A stretch of 64,000 nucleotides of DNA. Origin: Gammaproteobacteria bacterium (GTDB lineage Bacteria; Pseudomonadota; Gammaproteobacteria; Pseudomonadales; Azotimanducaceae). The stretch spans positions 372,001 to 436,000 of the forward strand of contig JAPOXV010000018.1 in NCBI GenBank assembly GCA_026706935.1, read 5' to 3'. The position numbers and the translations under genes were made by a program. Positions 1-9,865 of this stretch are shown in pieces (position 1 is the first letter of the stretch; each line of letters begins with the position of its first letter). The notes beneath the pieces were generated by a model. That model had not been told where the DNA came from. It did no database searches and worked only from the letters and a program-made list of their open reading frames with translations.

Positions 1-1664
1 TCACGATCCTTTCCAAAACGACGGCAGTGGAATACAAGGGCATTCGTATCAATATCGTCGATACGCCGGGTCATGCGGACTTCGGTGGCGAGGTGGAACG
101 AGTCTTATCCATGGTGGATTCCGTTCTCTTGCTCGTGGATGCTGTTGAAGGACCGATGCCACAAACACGTTTCGTCACTTCGAAAGCGTTCTCCGCAGGC
201 TTAAATCCGGTCGTTGTCGTTAATAAGGTCGATCGACCTGGTGCGCGTCCTGAAAAGGTCGTCGAGGAGGTTTTCGACCTCTTTGATTCGCTCGACTGCA
301 ATGAAGAGCAGCTTGACTTTCCAGTCGTATACGCATCAGCGCTGCTCGGTCAATCAGGTAATGACCATGATCACCTAGAGAACTCAATGCGACCAGTGTT
401 AGATCTGATTGTGGATCGCGTCCCAGAACCTCCTGTCGTGGACGGCGCATTTCAAATGCAAGTTTGTACGCTTGACTATTCACCGTACGTTGGCGTTATT
501 GGGATCGGTCGCGTTCAGCGCGGTAGGATTGATGCGAAGATGCCAGTGCAGGTCGTTTCTAAGGATGGAACCGTTCGTAACTCGAAGCTCATGTCAATTC
601 AAGCAAATAGAGGTTTGCAACGAGTCGACTTAGATTCTGCGTCAGCTGGTGACATCGTCTGTGTAACTGGAATTGACAATCTTGAAGTATCCGAGACGAT
701 CTGTGATGCGAAGATGCCTGAAGCACTGCCCGCACTAACCGTAGATGAACCGACGGTCACGATGGCATTCCACGTAAATTCCTCGCCGCTTGCCGGGCAA
801 GAAGGTGAATTCCTAACCAGCCGTCATCTCCGTTCTCGATTGTTCACGGAGGCGACACACAATGTAGCGTTGAGGGTCGAGGAAACTGATGCCGCTGATG
901 TTTTCAACGTAAGTGGGAGAGGGGCGCTCCATCTGTCCGTACTCATTGAGACGATGCGACGGGAAGGCTACGAGCTTGCCGTCGCGCAGCCTAAGGTCAT
1001 CACACGCATCGAAAACGGCATCATCGAAGAACCGTACGAAACCTTGTCGTTGAGCGTAGAAACGGCATACCAAGGCAAAGTAATGGAGCTGTTAGGAGAA
1101 CGACGAGCAAACCTCCTTGACATCGCGAACGAAGGTCAAGACCGAGTTAGATTGACCTACAGCGTGGCAACTCGCGCACTTAGCGGTTTCCGATCCCTTT
1201 TCGCAACGGAAACGTCAGGTACAGGCATCATGTCATTCGGTTCGGCTGGCTATGCACCTCAACAAACCAACATTGACTTTACACGTCGTAATGGAGTACT
1301 AATCTCAAACTGTGCTGGGAAGGCTGTCGCCTATGCATTGTTCTCGCTCCAAGAACGTGGGCATCTGCTTATTGCGCCTGGCGACGTGGTTTACGAAGGC
1401 ATGGTCATCGGAGTCCACAACAAATCCAGTGACCTAGTCGTAAACCCTAAAAAGGAGAAAAAACTAACGAACATTCGTGCTGCTGGAAGCGATGAGAATA
1501 TCCTCCTAACTCCGCCGACGGCTCTTACTCTTGAACGCGCAATCGAGTTCATTGATGACGACGAGCTAGTTGAGGTCACGCCATCAGCAATTCGGATTCG
1601 AAAACAAATCTTGACGGAAAACGGCCGAAAACAGACGCTGCGCCGTTTGGCTATGAACTCATAA
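1..1664 (+). CDS. typA: Ribosome-associated GTPase TypA/BipA, 5' end cut by the window
   Basis: Translational GTPase that binds the ribosome and supports assembly and stress growth. The frame is open from base 3 and has no start in the window. It begins [13 protein letters not shown], which matches the region just after the P-loop in TypA. Visible motifs are G3 [15 protein letters not shown] and G4 [10 protein letters not shown], followed by the EF-G-like domain II, domain III, domain V and the TypA-specific C-terminal domain ([15 protein letters not shown]-type segment, ANIRAAG-like [10 protein letters not shown], ending in an R/K-rich tail). About 553 residues are present against roughly 605 in the family, so about 50 residues including the G1 P-loop lie upstream. 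A GTG at base 27 is an internal valine, not the start. Identification is firm. Confidence 0.97.
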   Translation, partial: TILSKTTAVEYKGIRINIVDTPGHADFGGEVERVLSMVDSVLLLVDAVEGPMPQTRFVTSKAFSAGLNPVVVVNKVDRPGARPEKVVEEVFDLFDSLDCNEEQLDFPVVYASALLGQSGNDHDHLENSMRPVLDLIVDRVPEPPVVDGAFQMQVCTLDYSPYVGVIGIGRVQRGRIDAKMPVQVVSKDGTVRNSKLMSIQANRGLQRVDLDSASAGDIVCVTGIDNLEVSETICDAKMPEALPALTVDEPTVTMAFHVNSSPLAGQEGEFLTSRHLRSRLFTEATHNVALRVEETDAADVFNVSGRGALHLSVLIETMRREGYELAVAQPKVITRIENGIIEEPYETLSLSVETAYQGKVMELLGERRANLLDIANEGQDRVRLTYSVATRALSGFRSLFATETSGTGIMSFGSAGYAPQQTNIDFTRRNGVLISNCAGKAVAYALFSLQERGHLLIAPGDVVYEGMVIGVHNKSSDLVVNPKKEKKLTNIRAAGSDENILLTPPTALTLERAIEFIDDDELVEVTPSAIRIRKQILTENGRKQTLRRLAMNS

Positions 1665-1841
1665 CCGAACATGTAATCACGCCACCACTGAATTGTCGAT
1701 ACTTACCTAGAGTTTGAATAGTTAGATTTAATTAATTGATACTAAAGCTTAATTTGACTATTGAGAAAAGCTAACTCAGACTCAGACGTTGGTCCCTATG
1801 CGATGTCTCCTGTCGCTCAAATCACCAGTACTCTGTTGAGA

Positions 1842-4800
1842 TCATCCCTGCTCGACGGGACTGATACGGGAAGTTTCATAGCTGTGCCAGACATAGTAGA
1901 TCGCCGGTATGACCAAGAGGACCATCAGCATCGCGAACAACATGCCACCGAACATTGGCGCCGCAATTCGTCTCATAACTTCAGATCCGGTACCAGAGCC
2001 GAACATAATCGGCATCAGTCCGACAATGATCGTAAGTGTGGTCATCATGATAGGCCGGATCCGTTGCGTCGCACCCGTTACGACTGCGGTTCTCAGTTCA
2101 GATGGCGTAATCCCTGTGCCTTTTTCGACCGCGCGCTGCCGAAGATCCGCCAGTTGAAGGTTCAAGTACGTGAGCATCAAAATACCTAATTCCGCGGCTA
2201 CACCGGCAAGCGCGATGAAGCCGACGCCTACGGCTACCGATAGTTCATACTCAAGCAGGAACACGAGGACAATCCCACCGGCAAGAGCAAACGGAACGGT
2301 GGAAATCACAATTAAAACCTCTCCAATTCGACGAAAATTCAAATAAATCAATAAGATGACAACCATTAGCGTCAATGGACCAATCAACATAAGTCTTTGC
2401 TGGGCTCTGATCAGGTACTCATACTGACCGGACCAAGTCAATGAGTACCCGGGCGGTAATGAAACGTTATCTTCGGCTACTTGCCGTGCTTCAGCAACAT
2501 ATGATCCGAGATCTCGATCGACGATGTCGACATAGAGCCAACCGTTCGGACGCGCATTTTCACTCTTGATGACAGGGGGACCGTCGTCTATTTCTACTTC
2601 GGCGACATCGACCAATGCAATGCGCGCACCTTGCGCGGTGACGATAGGAAGCGATCTAAGGCTGTCGATCGAATCCCGTAATCGCTGTGGGTAACGCAGG
2701 TTGATGGGATAGCGTGCCAAACCATCTACCGAATAGGAGATGTTCGTTCCACCGACCGCCGTTCGAATAACCTCCTGAATGTTCTCCACATGCAATCCGT
2801 ACCTTGCTGCTCTGTCACGATCGATATTGACGTTTATGTATCGAGCGCCATGCACACGTTCAGAATAAACTGATTCGGTACCTGGTATATCAGCTAATGC
2901 AATTTCCAATTCCTGACCGATGGACTGAATCACGTCTAAATCCGGTCCGGCAATCTTTATGCCAACAGGTGTTTTTATCCCCGTCGCGAGCATGTCTATT
3001 CGCGTGCGAATCGGCATGACCCAAGCGTTGTTTAGTCCCGGAATGTTGACCTTCGAATTTAGCTCCTCTCGGAGAGAATCCATCGTGACGCCTTCTCGCC
3101 ACGCGCTCCGAGGTTTAAGTTGGATTGTTGTCTCGATCATGGTGAGCGGCGCGGGATCCGTTGCGGTCTCAGCACGCCCGATCTTGCCGAAGACATTGGC
3201 TACTTCCGGTACGGTGCGTATAAGTTTGTCTGTTTGCTGAAGTAGCTCACGAGCCTTATCTATCGAAATACCGGGATATGTTGTGGGCATGTACATCAAG
3301 TCGCCTTCATCAAGCGGCGGCATAAATTCGGACCCGATTTTGAGAACAGGGTACGACATACCGAAGAAGACCAAAACTCCGATTAGAAGCGTTGTTTTCG
3401 GGAACTTAAGGATTTGCTGAAGAATAGGTACATACCCGCTTATCAGCTTGCTATTGATCGGATTTTCTGATGGTTCGCGCGTGCGACCGCGAATGAAGTA
3501 GCCGATTAATACTGGAACGAGTGTGATCGCTAGTACGGCCGCGAACGCCATCGCGTAGGTCTTTGTATAGGCGAGGGGGGCGAATAGTCTTCCTTCCTGA
3601 GCCTCCAAGGTGAACACTGGTAGAAAACTCAAAGTGATGATTAACAGTGACGTAAAAACCGGTGAACCAATTTCAGACGCGGCTTCGCGTACAACCTCCC
3701 ATGCCCGTTCTCGCTCGAAGGAAGAAATCAAACTTTGAGGAGTCGATTGATCACGATGATCCTTTCCTTCGAGCGAGAGCTTGCGATGCGCGTTCTCGAT
3801 CATGACGATTGCGCCGTCTACCATTGCACCAACGGCAATCGCAATACCACCGAGTGACATGATGTTCGCACTTAGTCCCTGCAATCGCATGATCACAAAC
3901 GCACCTAGGATCGCGACAGGAAGGCTGAACATTACGACAAGCGACGAACGGAAGTGGTATAGAAAGATCGCACATACAAGTACGACGACTAGGAACTCCT
4001 CAAGCAGTGTCGTCTGCAGCGTTCGTATCGCCCGCTGAATGAGTTTCGAACGGTCGTATGTGGTTACCAGCTCGACGCCTTTGGGTAGGCTCCCTTTCAA
4101 TTCCTGGATACGTTCCTTAATTCGTTCGATCGTTGTCACCGCGTTCTCACCCGCTCGCATGACGACGATTCCACCCACGACTTCACCTTCGCCGTCCAGT
4201 TCGGCGATTCCTCTTCTCATCTGCGGTCCGGTGCGTACCTCCGCGACATCAGAAAGTTGAATCGGGGTACCACTTGCATTCACAGAGATTGGAATTCGTG
4301 AAAGATGTTCAATGTTCTGGACGTATCCGCTCGAACGCACCATATACTCGGCTTCTGCGATTTCTATTACTGAACCACTAGCTTCTTGATTGTTACGCGC
4401 GATAGCCTGTTTTACGTGCTCCAGCGTAAGTCCAAACGCATGCAAGCGATCAGGATCAAGGACTACTTGGTACTGACGAACCATTCCTCCGACTGTGGCA
4501 ACTTCCGCGACACCTTGGACCGACTGTAGTTCATATTTCAAGAACCAATCTTGCAGGCTACGAAGCTGTTCAAGATCGTGAGTGCCCGTGCGATCAATCA
4601 ATGCGTACGAATAAACCCATCCGACTCCCGTTGCATCTGGTCCGATTGCGGAAGTCGCACCTTCGGGAAGTTTTGCGGCAACCTGATTAAGGTACTCGAG
4701 GACACGCGATCGCGCCCAGTACAAGTCCGTTCCGTCTTCAAATATGACATAAACGTACGAATCACCGAAAAATGAGTATCCTCGCACCGCAGTGGTCTTA

Positions 4801-5030
4801 GGAACAGACAACATCGCCGTAGTCAAGGCGTATGTGACTTGATCTTCAACTACTCGAGGTGCTTGCCCAGGGAATGTCGTCTTGACTATGACCTGAACAT
4901 CAGACAGATCTGGAATCGCGTCAACGGGCGTTCGAACGACGCTAAAAATACCCCATAGAACAAGGAAGATGGTCGCGATAACAACCAAGAACCGGTTATT
5001 GATTGACCATTCGATGATCGTCGAAATCAT
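1842..5030 (-). CDS. cusA: CusA/CzcA-type heavy-metal RND efflux pump
   Basis: Inner-membrane proton-driven RND pump of the heavy-metal (HME) subfamily, 1062 residues, the usual length. It has an N-terminal helix, two large periplasmic loops and two groups of transmembrane helices. The sequence resembles E. coli CusA closely: FMPPLDEGDLMYMP, FGKIGRAETATDPAPL, TMIETTIQLKPR, RIDMLATGIKTPVGIK and GFIALAGVAAELGILMLTY. The three methionines of the CusA copper/silver relay (in FMPP, TMIETT and RIDML) all appear to be conserved, which favours Cu(I)/Ag(I) over Zn/Co/Cd as substrate; that assignment is inference. It is the last gene of a minus-strand operon, 61 bases after cusB. The start is ATG. No metal regulator is found next to it. 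Confidence 0.93.
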   Translation of the reverse strand: MISTIIEWSINNRFLVVIATIFLVLWGIFSVVRTPVDAIPDLSDVQVIVKTTFPGQAPRVVEDQVTYALTTAMLSVPKTTAVRGYSFFGDSYVYVIFEDGTDLYWARSRVLEYLNQVAAKLPEGATSAIGPDATGVGWVYSYALIDRTGTHDLEQLRSLQDWFLKYELQSVQGVAEVATVGGMVRQYQVVLDPDRLHAFGLTLEHVKQAIARNNQEASGSVIEIAEAEYMVRSSGYVQNIEHLSRIPISVNASGTPIQLSDVAEVRTGPQMRRGIAELDGEGEVVGGIVVMRAGENAVTTIERIKERIQELKGSLPKGVELVTTYDRSKLIQRAIRTLQTTLLEEFLVVVLVCAIFLYHFRSSLVVMFSLPVAILGAFVIMRLQGLSANIMSLGGIAIAVGAMVDGAIVMIENAHRKLSLEGKDHRDQSTPQSLISSFERERAWEVVREAASEIGSPVFTSLLIITLSFLPVFTLEAQEGRLFAPLAYTKTYAMAFAAVLAITLVPVLIGYFIRGRTREPSENPINSKLISGYVPILQQILKFPKTTLLIGVLVFFGMSYPVLKIGSEFMPPLDEGDLMYMPTTYPGISIDKARELLQQTDKLIRTVPEVANVFGKIGRAETATDPAPLTMIETTIQLKPRSAWREGVTMDSLREELNSKVNIPGLNNAWVMPIRTRIDMLATGIKTPVGIKIAGPDLDVIQSIGQELEIALADIPGTESVYSERVHGARYINVNIDRDRAARYGLHVENIQEVIRTAVGGTNISYSVDGLARYPINLRYPQRLRDSIDSLRSLPIVTAQGARIALVDVAEVEIDDGPPVIKSENARPNGWLYVDIVDRDLGSYVAEARQVAEDNVSLPPGYSLTWSGQYEYLIRAQQRLMLIGPLTLMVVILLIYLNFRRIGEVLIVISTVPFALAGGIVLVFLLEYELSVAVGVGFIALAGVAAELGILMLTYLNLQLADLRQRAVEKGTGITPSELRTAVVTGATQRIRPIMMTTLTIIVGLMPIMFGSGTGSEVMRRIAAPMFGGMLFAMLMVLLVIPAIYYVWHSYETSRISPVEQG

Positions 5031-5091
5031 AGGTCGAACTATCTATAACGGATACGAACGCCACCGTGCCGATTTCTGTACACGATGCCGT

Positions 5092-6549
5092 CTAGTGAAT
5101 CATTTCGCGTATCGCGGTGATTTGCACGTCGCCTTGAGGCTGTTTTTCAATTTCAAGCTGCACGTGGTCACCAATCGCAACTTGCTGCAGTAACGACGTA
5201 TCCGCAACTGCGATATCCATTGTCATCGCAGGCCACCCCCACGCTTCCACGCGCCCGTGCCTTACTCGTACAGTACCGTCCGTCGGGTTAAGGCCGAGGA
5301 TCTCGGCGCCGACTTCCTCCCTCTGTAACCGATTGTCTGATGGATTTTGAAACCGTGCGAGCGCAGCGTCAATGTTAGATTCGGAGTCAATCAAAAATTG
5401 TCCTGAGGTTACCACACGATCCATTACGTTCAACCCACGAAGAATCACAATCGAATCGCCCGATTCGTATCCAACAAGCACGGGTACCGACTTGAATTGG
5501 CCGTTACCAAGATCCAAGACGACACGATCACTTTTTCCGCCACGTATCACGGATGAAGTCGGTACATGAACGACGTCAATTTCGCCAGCGACCACAACGC
5601 TGACGCGAGCGAACATGTTCGGTCTGAACACGTCACCCGCAACTGAGTATCCAATCCTCACCTTAAGACTTCGAGTCCGAGGATCTAAATCAGGGTAGAT
5701 GTATTCGACCTGACCTTCGAATTCACGACCAGGTTTCGAGTCTACCTCAAAGATCACCTTTTGCCCGACCTCGATCGCATCTGCATGGCGTTCCATCACC
5801 TCCGCAAGAATCCAGACTCGATCAAGATCTGCGATCGACATCACGTGGGTTGCGGGTGTTACGTAGACACCTTCGCGAACCCCGAGCATGGCAACAACGC
5901 CATCGGTTTTGGCAATCACTTTAACGCGCTGACTAACGGTCTGTGACCGATCTAAATCAAGAATTTCGGGTGCAGTCATACCAAGCGAAACGAGACGTTC
6001 TTGAGAAGCAGCGATCAATGGCTCTTGCCCAGAGGATTTCGCCAGTAGATACTCCTGTTGTGCGTTAACCAATGTTCTGGAATAGAGCTCGAATAGTGTC
6101 TCACCTTTACTGACAGGATCGCCTTCAGCTTTGACACTGAGCTTCTCAACCCATCCGTCAACCCTTGTATGAATGTGCTGGAGCGCGTTTTCATCGTATT
6201 CCACATATCCAACGGTATCGATCTCTCTATCGAGTCGACCGAACTGAACGCTTTCTGATCTAACCCCGAGGTTTTGAATCACACTCGAGTCTATTTGAAC
6301 TGAACCGGACGGCTGTTCAGTTCGTTCCGCGTACACCGGGACCAAGTCCATTCCCATTGGAGACTTACCTGGACCATCGCGTCGAAAGTCTGGGTCCATA
6401 GGAGCAACCCAATACATGATTTCGCGTTCACTTGTTTCCACATTACCTGATCCGTGATCCGCGACTCGATCGTTAATTAATGTAGATCCTGTGAATCCAA
6501 GGATTGCTCCGATTATTAGCGCGGCAGCAGGAAAGATTGCTTTTCTCAT
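5092..6549 (-). CDS. cusB: CusB-type periplasmic adaptor with fused CusF-like metal-binding domain
   Basis: Membrane-fusion protein linking the RND pump to the outer-membrane channel, 485 residues. Order: an N-terminal membrane anchor/signal (about 5-25); a heavy-metal-binding segment around residues 45-75 (YWVAPMDPDFRRDGPGKSPM, GMDLVPVY) typical of CusB; a lipoyl/barrel-sandwich hairpin; a beta-barrel; and at about residues 415-480 a segment like the small copper chaperone CusF (GRVEAWGWPAMTMDIAVAD, with the W-x-A-M-T-M metal site). In E. coli CusF is a separate protein, so here the chaperone appears tethered to the adaptor. The gene overlaps the cusC stop by four bases (ATGA), which implies translational coupling. 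The motif supports Cu(I)/Ag(I) handling. Confidence 0.92.
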   Translation of the reverse strand: MRKAIFPAAALIIGAILGFTGSTLINDRVADHGSGNVETSEREIMYWVAPMDPDFRRDGPGKSPMGMDLVPVYAERTEQPSGSVQIDSSVIQNLGVRSESVQFGRLDREIDTVGYVEYDENALQHIHTRVDGWVEKLSVKAEGDPVSKGETLFELYSRTLVNAQQEYLLAKSSGQEPLIAASQERLVSLGMTAPEILDLDRSQTVSQRVKVIAKTDGVVAMLGVREGVYVTPATHVMSIADLDRVWILAEVMERHADAIEVGQKVIFEVDSKPGREFEGQVEYIYPDLDPRTRSLKVRIGYSVAGDVFRPNMFARVSVVVAGEIDVVHVPTSSVIRGGKSDRVVLDLGNGQFKSVPVLVGYESGDSIVILRGLNVMDRVVTSGQFLIDSESNIDAALARFQNPSDNRLQREEVGAEILGLNPTDGTVRVRHGRVEAWGWPAMTMDIAVADTSLLQQVAIGDHVQLEIEKQPQGDVQITAIREMIH

Positions 6550-7880
6550 TCCGAAGATCCGTTCAGCGAGTCAATCGTAGCCCAAACTTTCAAACGGTCG
6601 ACCTTGACTCGATGTTGCTCAAGTTTCGAATCTACCTCATTCACATAGCTCAACAGAACGTCTGTAAAGCTACCTTCCTTATTCTGATACGCCTTTAATG
6701 CTGCCTGTGCGTGGTTGTGTGTTTGCGCGATGATCGTGTCGTCGAGTAGGCTTAGGCGTTCGGTTAACCGAGTCCACTCCGAGTAGGCAACATCGATTTC
6801 GGAGAACATGTCTCGTAGCACGATACTCTTCGAGTATCGAGCGCTATCTTCATTTGCATGGGCGGCAAGAAGTCGAAGGTTGTGTTTCCTCTTCTCCACG
6901 AAAGGAAGCGAGAAAGAGATCGTAGCGCTCGCAAAATCCGATCTCGAACTTCCATCTAGGTTGATTCCCTCTCGAATTCCATAACTCAAATCGAAATGCC
7001 ATTCTGGCCTTAATGCCGTTTCTTGTAACTGCGTCATTGCAGATTCTGCCGCGATCAATGCGTTCGCGGCTTGAATTCGTGGATGGACCTCTAGCGCCTG
7101 AGATACATGTTCACGAGAAGGTGCGACGTCCCAATTTGGGAGTTCGAATCCGACAGCAAGCTCGTTAGTGACGCCGATCAGTCGTCGTAATTCGTATAGG
7201 GTTTGATCTTCATGCCGTTTCGTATCGATTAGACGGCTCTGTAACCGGTTTAGCTCAAGTTCAGCTGCGAGCACTGCTAGCTGCAATTCGTCTCCCGCAG
7301 CGTATCGGGCACGTACTACATTGGCGAAGCTCTCCAATAGCTGTAACGCTTGGGTGGTGAGATCAACTGCACGTCTTTGATAGTGTGCTTCTAACCAAGC
7401 AACGCGCGTAGCGAGCGTCGTGGTTTTCTTTTGAAGAGATCGCTGATGGTCGAACGCTTCGGAAAGATGGCCGTGTTTCATGCTCGAAGCTAATCGCGAG
7501 CCAATCGCAGGAATCGTTTGACGTACGCCTATGAGAGTTTGTGTCATCGGCTCACTATTGAGTGCGAAGCTATCGATCGGAACGTTCAGAATCCCTGTAC
7601 GAACGGTAGGATCGGGTAGACGCTTCGCGGCTTCCTGTAGATTTGCCTGAGCGTAGACTTGGCGACCGAGGGAGAGAATCGCAGGTTCATTGGTCAGCGC
7701 GTACTCGACCGCATCGTCTATCGAAACGTGTTGAGGATTTCTTTCAGCGACTGCGAGGCACCCAATAGCGATCGAGAGAAGCGTCGCGAAAGCTCTAATT
7801 ACGCGACCTGCGTAACGAACCAAAATCGTGCCCATTCGCCTGAAAAGGGCGGTCTCGCTGACCATCTGAAGTCTGTTCAC
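6546..7880 (-). CDS. cusC: TolC/CusC-family outer-membrane efflux channel
   Basis: Outer-membrane factor of the tripartite pump, 444 residues. It shows the two long heptad-rich alpha-helical repeats of the family (for example AVLAAELELNRLQSRLIDTK and the C-terminal half up to YVNEVDSKLEQHRVKVDRL). A hydrophobic export signal lies at about residues 28-46 (VIRAFATLLSIAIGCLAVA). The frame opens with GTG at 7880; ATG codons at residues 6 and 17 are also possible, and the one at 17 would leave a more ordinary signal peptide, so the start is uncertain. It is the first gene of the cusCBA unit. The TPP-enzyme gene ends 124 bases upstream on the same strand. No clear operator or CueR-type promoter was recognised. 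Confidence 0.88.
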   Translation of the reverse strand: MNRLQMVSETALFRRMGTILVRYAGRVIRAFATLLSIAIGCLAVAERNPQHVSIDDAVEYALTNEPAILSLGRQVYAQANLQEAAKRLPDPTVRTGILNVPIDSFALNSEPMTQTLIGVRQTIPAIGSRLASSMKHGHLSEAFDHQRSLQKKTTTLATRVAWLEAHYQRRAVDLTTQALQLLESFANVVRARYAAGDELQLAVLAAELELNRLQSRLIDTKRHEDQTLYELRRLIGVTNELAVGFELPNWDVAPSREHVSQALEVHPRIQAANALIAAESAMTQLQETALRPEWHFDLSYGIREGINLDGSSRSDFASATISFSLPFVEKRKHNLRLLAAHANEDSARYSKSIVLRDMFSEIDVAYSEWTRLTERLSLLDDTIIAQTHNHAQAALKAYQNKEGSFTDVLLSYVNEVDSKLEQHRVKVDRLKVWATIDSLNGSSE

Positions 7881-8004
7881 AAGGTCAAGATATACCTATC
7901 CTTCGATTCGTCAAAAGAATACGAACGTTATACGTCCCAAGCCGCATCGCGTCTCTATTTTGCTCCGATTGCTTCTCCTTTGACAAGAGATTTCAGTGTT
8001 GCGT

Positions 8005-9642
8005 TTACTGCTCTGCTGAAATCTGGATTTCCTTGTCTGTGATGAACTCAAGCAATGCCGGCTGCCCGTCTTTTGTGGCGCGTATACCTCGTTGAAGAGC
8101 GGATTGGATGTCATTCGGATCCGTAATGCGCTCTCCATAACCGCCAAAGGCTTTCGCCATATCGGCGTAGTTACCCGAGATGTCAGTTGAACCGTATTTC
8201 TCTTGAGCTACTTGCATGATCGGGATTTCGATCGCCATCGAGAAATTGTTCATCAACACGGATAGTATCGGAATTTGTTCACGTGCTGCAGTTTCAAAGT
8301 CCATCCCCGTAAATCCAATTGCAGCGTCACCCCAAACGTTGATACACGTTTTCTCAGGTTCGGCTATCTTTGCGCCCATCGCGAGACCCAAGCCGTACCC
8401 TAACTGTGTCGTCTTACCCCAACCGATATACGACAGTGGTTGTGTGCTCGTCCAGAATGGAGAGAGTTGGTCGCGAGGACTTCCCGCATCATGAGTAATG
8501 ATCGTGTTATCGATGTCGACGGCCTTCTGTAGCTCGTTGAGAACACGATAGGGGTTAATTGGTGCTTCGTTGTTATTTCGTTTGGCGTTCCATTCACTGA
8601 GCCACGCCTGTCGGAGCTCAGCAATACGCTTCTGAACTGCGCCTCGTCGGGCATCTGCCTCGCTATGATCGCGATCTTTCAGCGCTTCTGACAGGCTCTG
8701 TAACGTTAACTTGGCATCGCCGATGAGAGCGTACTGAGCTTCGACATCCTTGTTCAGGTCCATGGGATCCGATGTGGCATGAATGATGGTTCTGCCACGT
8801 GGCATCGGTACTCCAAAACCGGTGAGAGCGAAGCTGCAACCTACGCCGAGAATTACATCTGCCTCGTTCAGAAATGTCTTTACGGTTCGAGGGTTCGCAC
8901 GACCACCAGAACCCAAGGCCAGTTCATGTGACTCATCGAACGCGCTCTTGCCTTCTAAACTGGTTGTAACTGGGATTTGCCACTCTTCCGCTAGTGCCTT
9001 TAGTTCTTCCCAAGCTTTGGCATAGTGAACGCCTTGCCCCGCGTAGATGACTGGTCTTTCAGCACCGCTTAGGACCGCTGCTGCTTCCTCTACAGCAACC
9101 GGATCCGGCGCGGAACGTGTCGCGTACGCTGGCTTGTACTCCCAATTCTCAGGAACTTCCTCACCGAATAAGTCGACAGGAATCTCAATCTGGACTGGTC
9201 CAGGACGACCGTTTCGTAATTGAAAAAATGCGCGTCGCATGACTTCCGGCAGAGCGCGACCCATGGTCAATGGCTCAGACCACTTCGTGACATGCTTGGT
9301 ATTAAGTGTCGAGTTGTAGTTTGGATAGTAATTCGCGAGACGTCTAGGGTAGCCTGCCGGTAATACGAGGATCGGCGACGACTCGGAAAACGCCTGAGCG
9401 ATTCCCCCGAAAGCGTTCTCTGCGCCGGGTCCATGTTGCATACAAAACGTACCGATTTTTTCTCCAGAAGAGAGCCGCGAGTACGCATCGGCCATGTGTA
9501 GTCCGATTCGTTCTTGTCGACATATGATCGTTCGAATATCAGCTCGAGCCGCAGCTTCAATGATTGTGTTTACGGGATACGCAAACAGTACGTCTACACC
9601 TTCAGCCTTCAATACGTGGGCAATACCGTCAGCTACGTTCAA
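8005..9642 (-). CDS. Thiamine-diphosphate-dependent enzyme of the acetolactate synthase family
   Basis: 545-residue ThDP enzyme with the three usual domains: N-terminal Pyr domain (catalytic Glu in CRQERIGLHMADAY), central FAD/transhydrogenase-like domain (VIYAGQGVHYAKAWEELKAL) and C-terminal PP domain with the Mg/ThDP motif GDAAIGFTGMDFETA ending in MNNF. The GDA in place of GDG, followed by GF-GM-E, recalls the GDSAFGFSGME of oxalyl-CoA decarboxylases. The substrate cannot be stated: true acetolactate synthase is unlikely because no ilvH small subunit is adjacent and the N-terminal third diverges. The start is TTG, chosen because CTAGGAGAGAG lies just in front and no better upstream start is seen. 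It may be a carboligase or a 2-oxoacid decarboxylase. Confidence 0.85.
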   Translation of the reverse strand: MNVADGIAHVLKAEGVDVLFAYPVNTIIEAAARADIRTIICRQERIGLHMADAYSRLSSGEKIGTFCMQHGPGAENAFGGIAQAFSESSPILVLPAGYPRRLANYYPNYNSTLNTKHVTKWSEPLTMGRALPEVMRRAFFQLRNGRPGPVQIEIPVDLFGEEVPENWEYKPAYATRSAPDPVAVEEAAAVLSGAERPVIYAGQGVHYAKAWEELKALAEEWQIPVTTSLEGKSAFDESHELALGSGGRANPRTVKTFLNEADVILGVGCSFALTGFGVPMPRGRTIIHATSDPMDLNKDVEAQYALIGDAKLTLQSLSEALKDRDHSEADARRGAVQKRIAELRQAWLSEWNAKRNNNEAPINPYRVLNELQKAVDIDNTIITHDAGSPRDQLSPFWTSTQPLSYIGWGKTTQLGYGLGLAMGAKIAEPEKTCINVWGDAAIGFTGMDFETAAREQIPILSVLMNNFSMAIEIPIMQVAQEKYGSTDISGNYADMAKAFGGYGERITDPNDIQSALQRGIRATKDGQPALLEFITDKEIQISAEQ

Positions 9643-9766
9643 TGCTCTCTCCTAGGGACGCGAAAGCGTCGTAGTTTACAGGTGTACTAATTTCTTTCGG
9701 GTTCACGGTGCGTTGACTCGGACGAGAAGGTCGAACGTCGAGTAGATACGAAAATACAATGAAATC

Positions 9767-9865
9767 ATGAATCACCTATACCGAACGATAGACGCTATTC
9801 GTCGGTTGGCGAATGATTCGCATTACGAAAATTACGTTCGAATGTTTGAGGGAATCATCGAGTGA
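9767..9865 (+). CDS. Possible 32-residue ORF coupled to the MscS gene
   Basis: Open frame from ATG at 9767 to TGA at 9863-9865, product beginning MNHLYRTIDAIRRLAND and ending RMFEGIIE. Its stop overlaps the GTG start of the mechanosensitive-channel gene (GTGA), the same overlap geometry that joins the next two genes, which argues for translation. The stretch NDSHYENYVR faintly resembles the D-x-x-YE-x-Y segment of YbdD/YjiX small proteins, but the cysteine-rich tail of that family is absent, so I do not assign it. No strong ribosome-binding site is visible. It could equally be a chance frame or a leader peptide. Confidence 0.4.
   Translation: MNHLYRTIDAIRRLANDSHYENYVRMFEGIIE

Noticed and set aside
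9767-9865. YbdD/YjiX family small protein
   Set aside because: Only a short D-x-x-YE-x-Y resemblance; the product is half the usual size and lacks the terminal cysteines.
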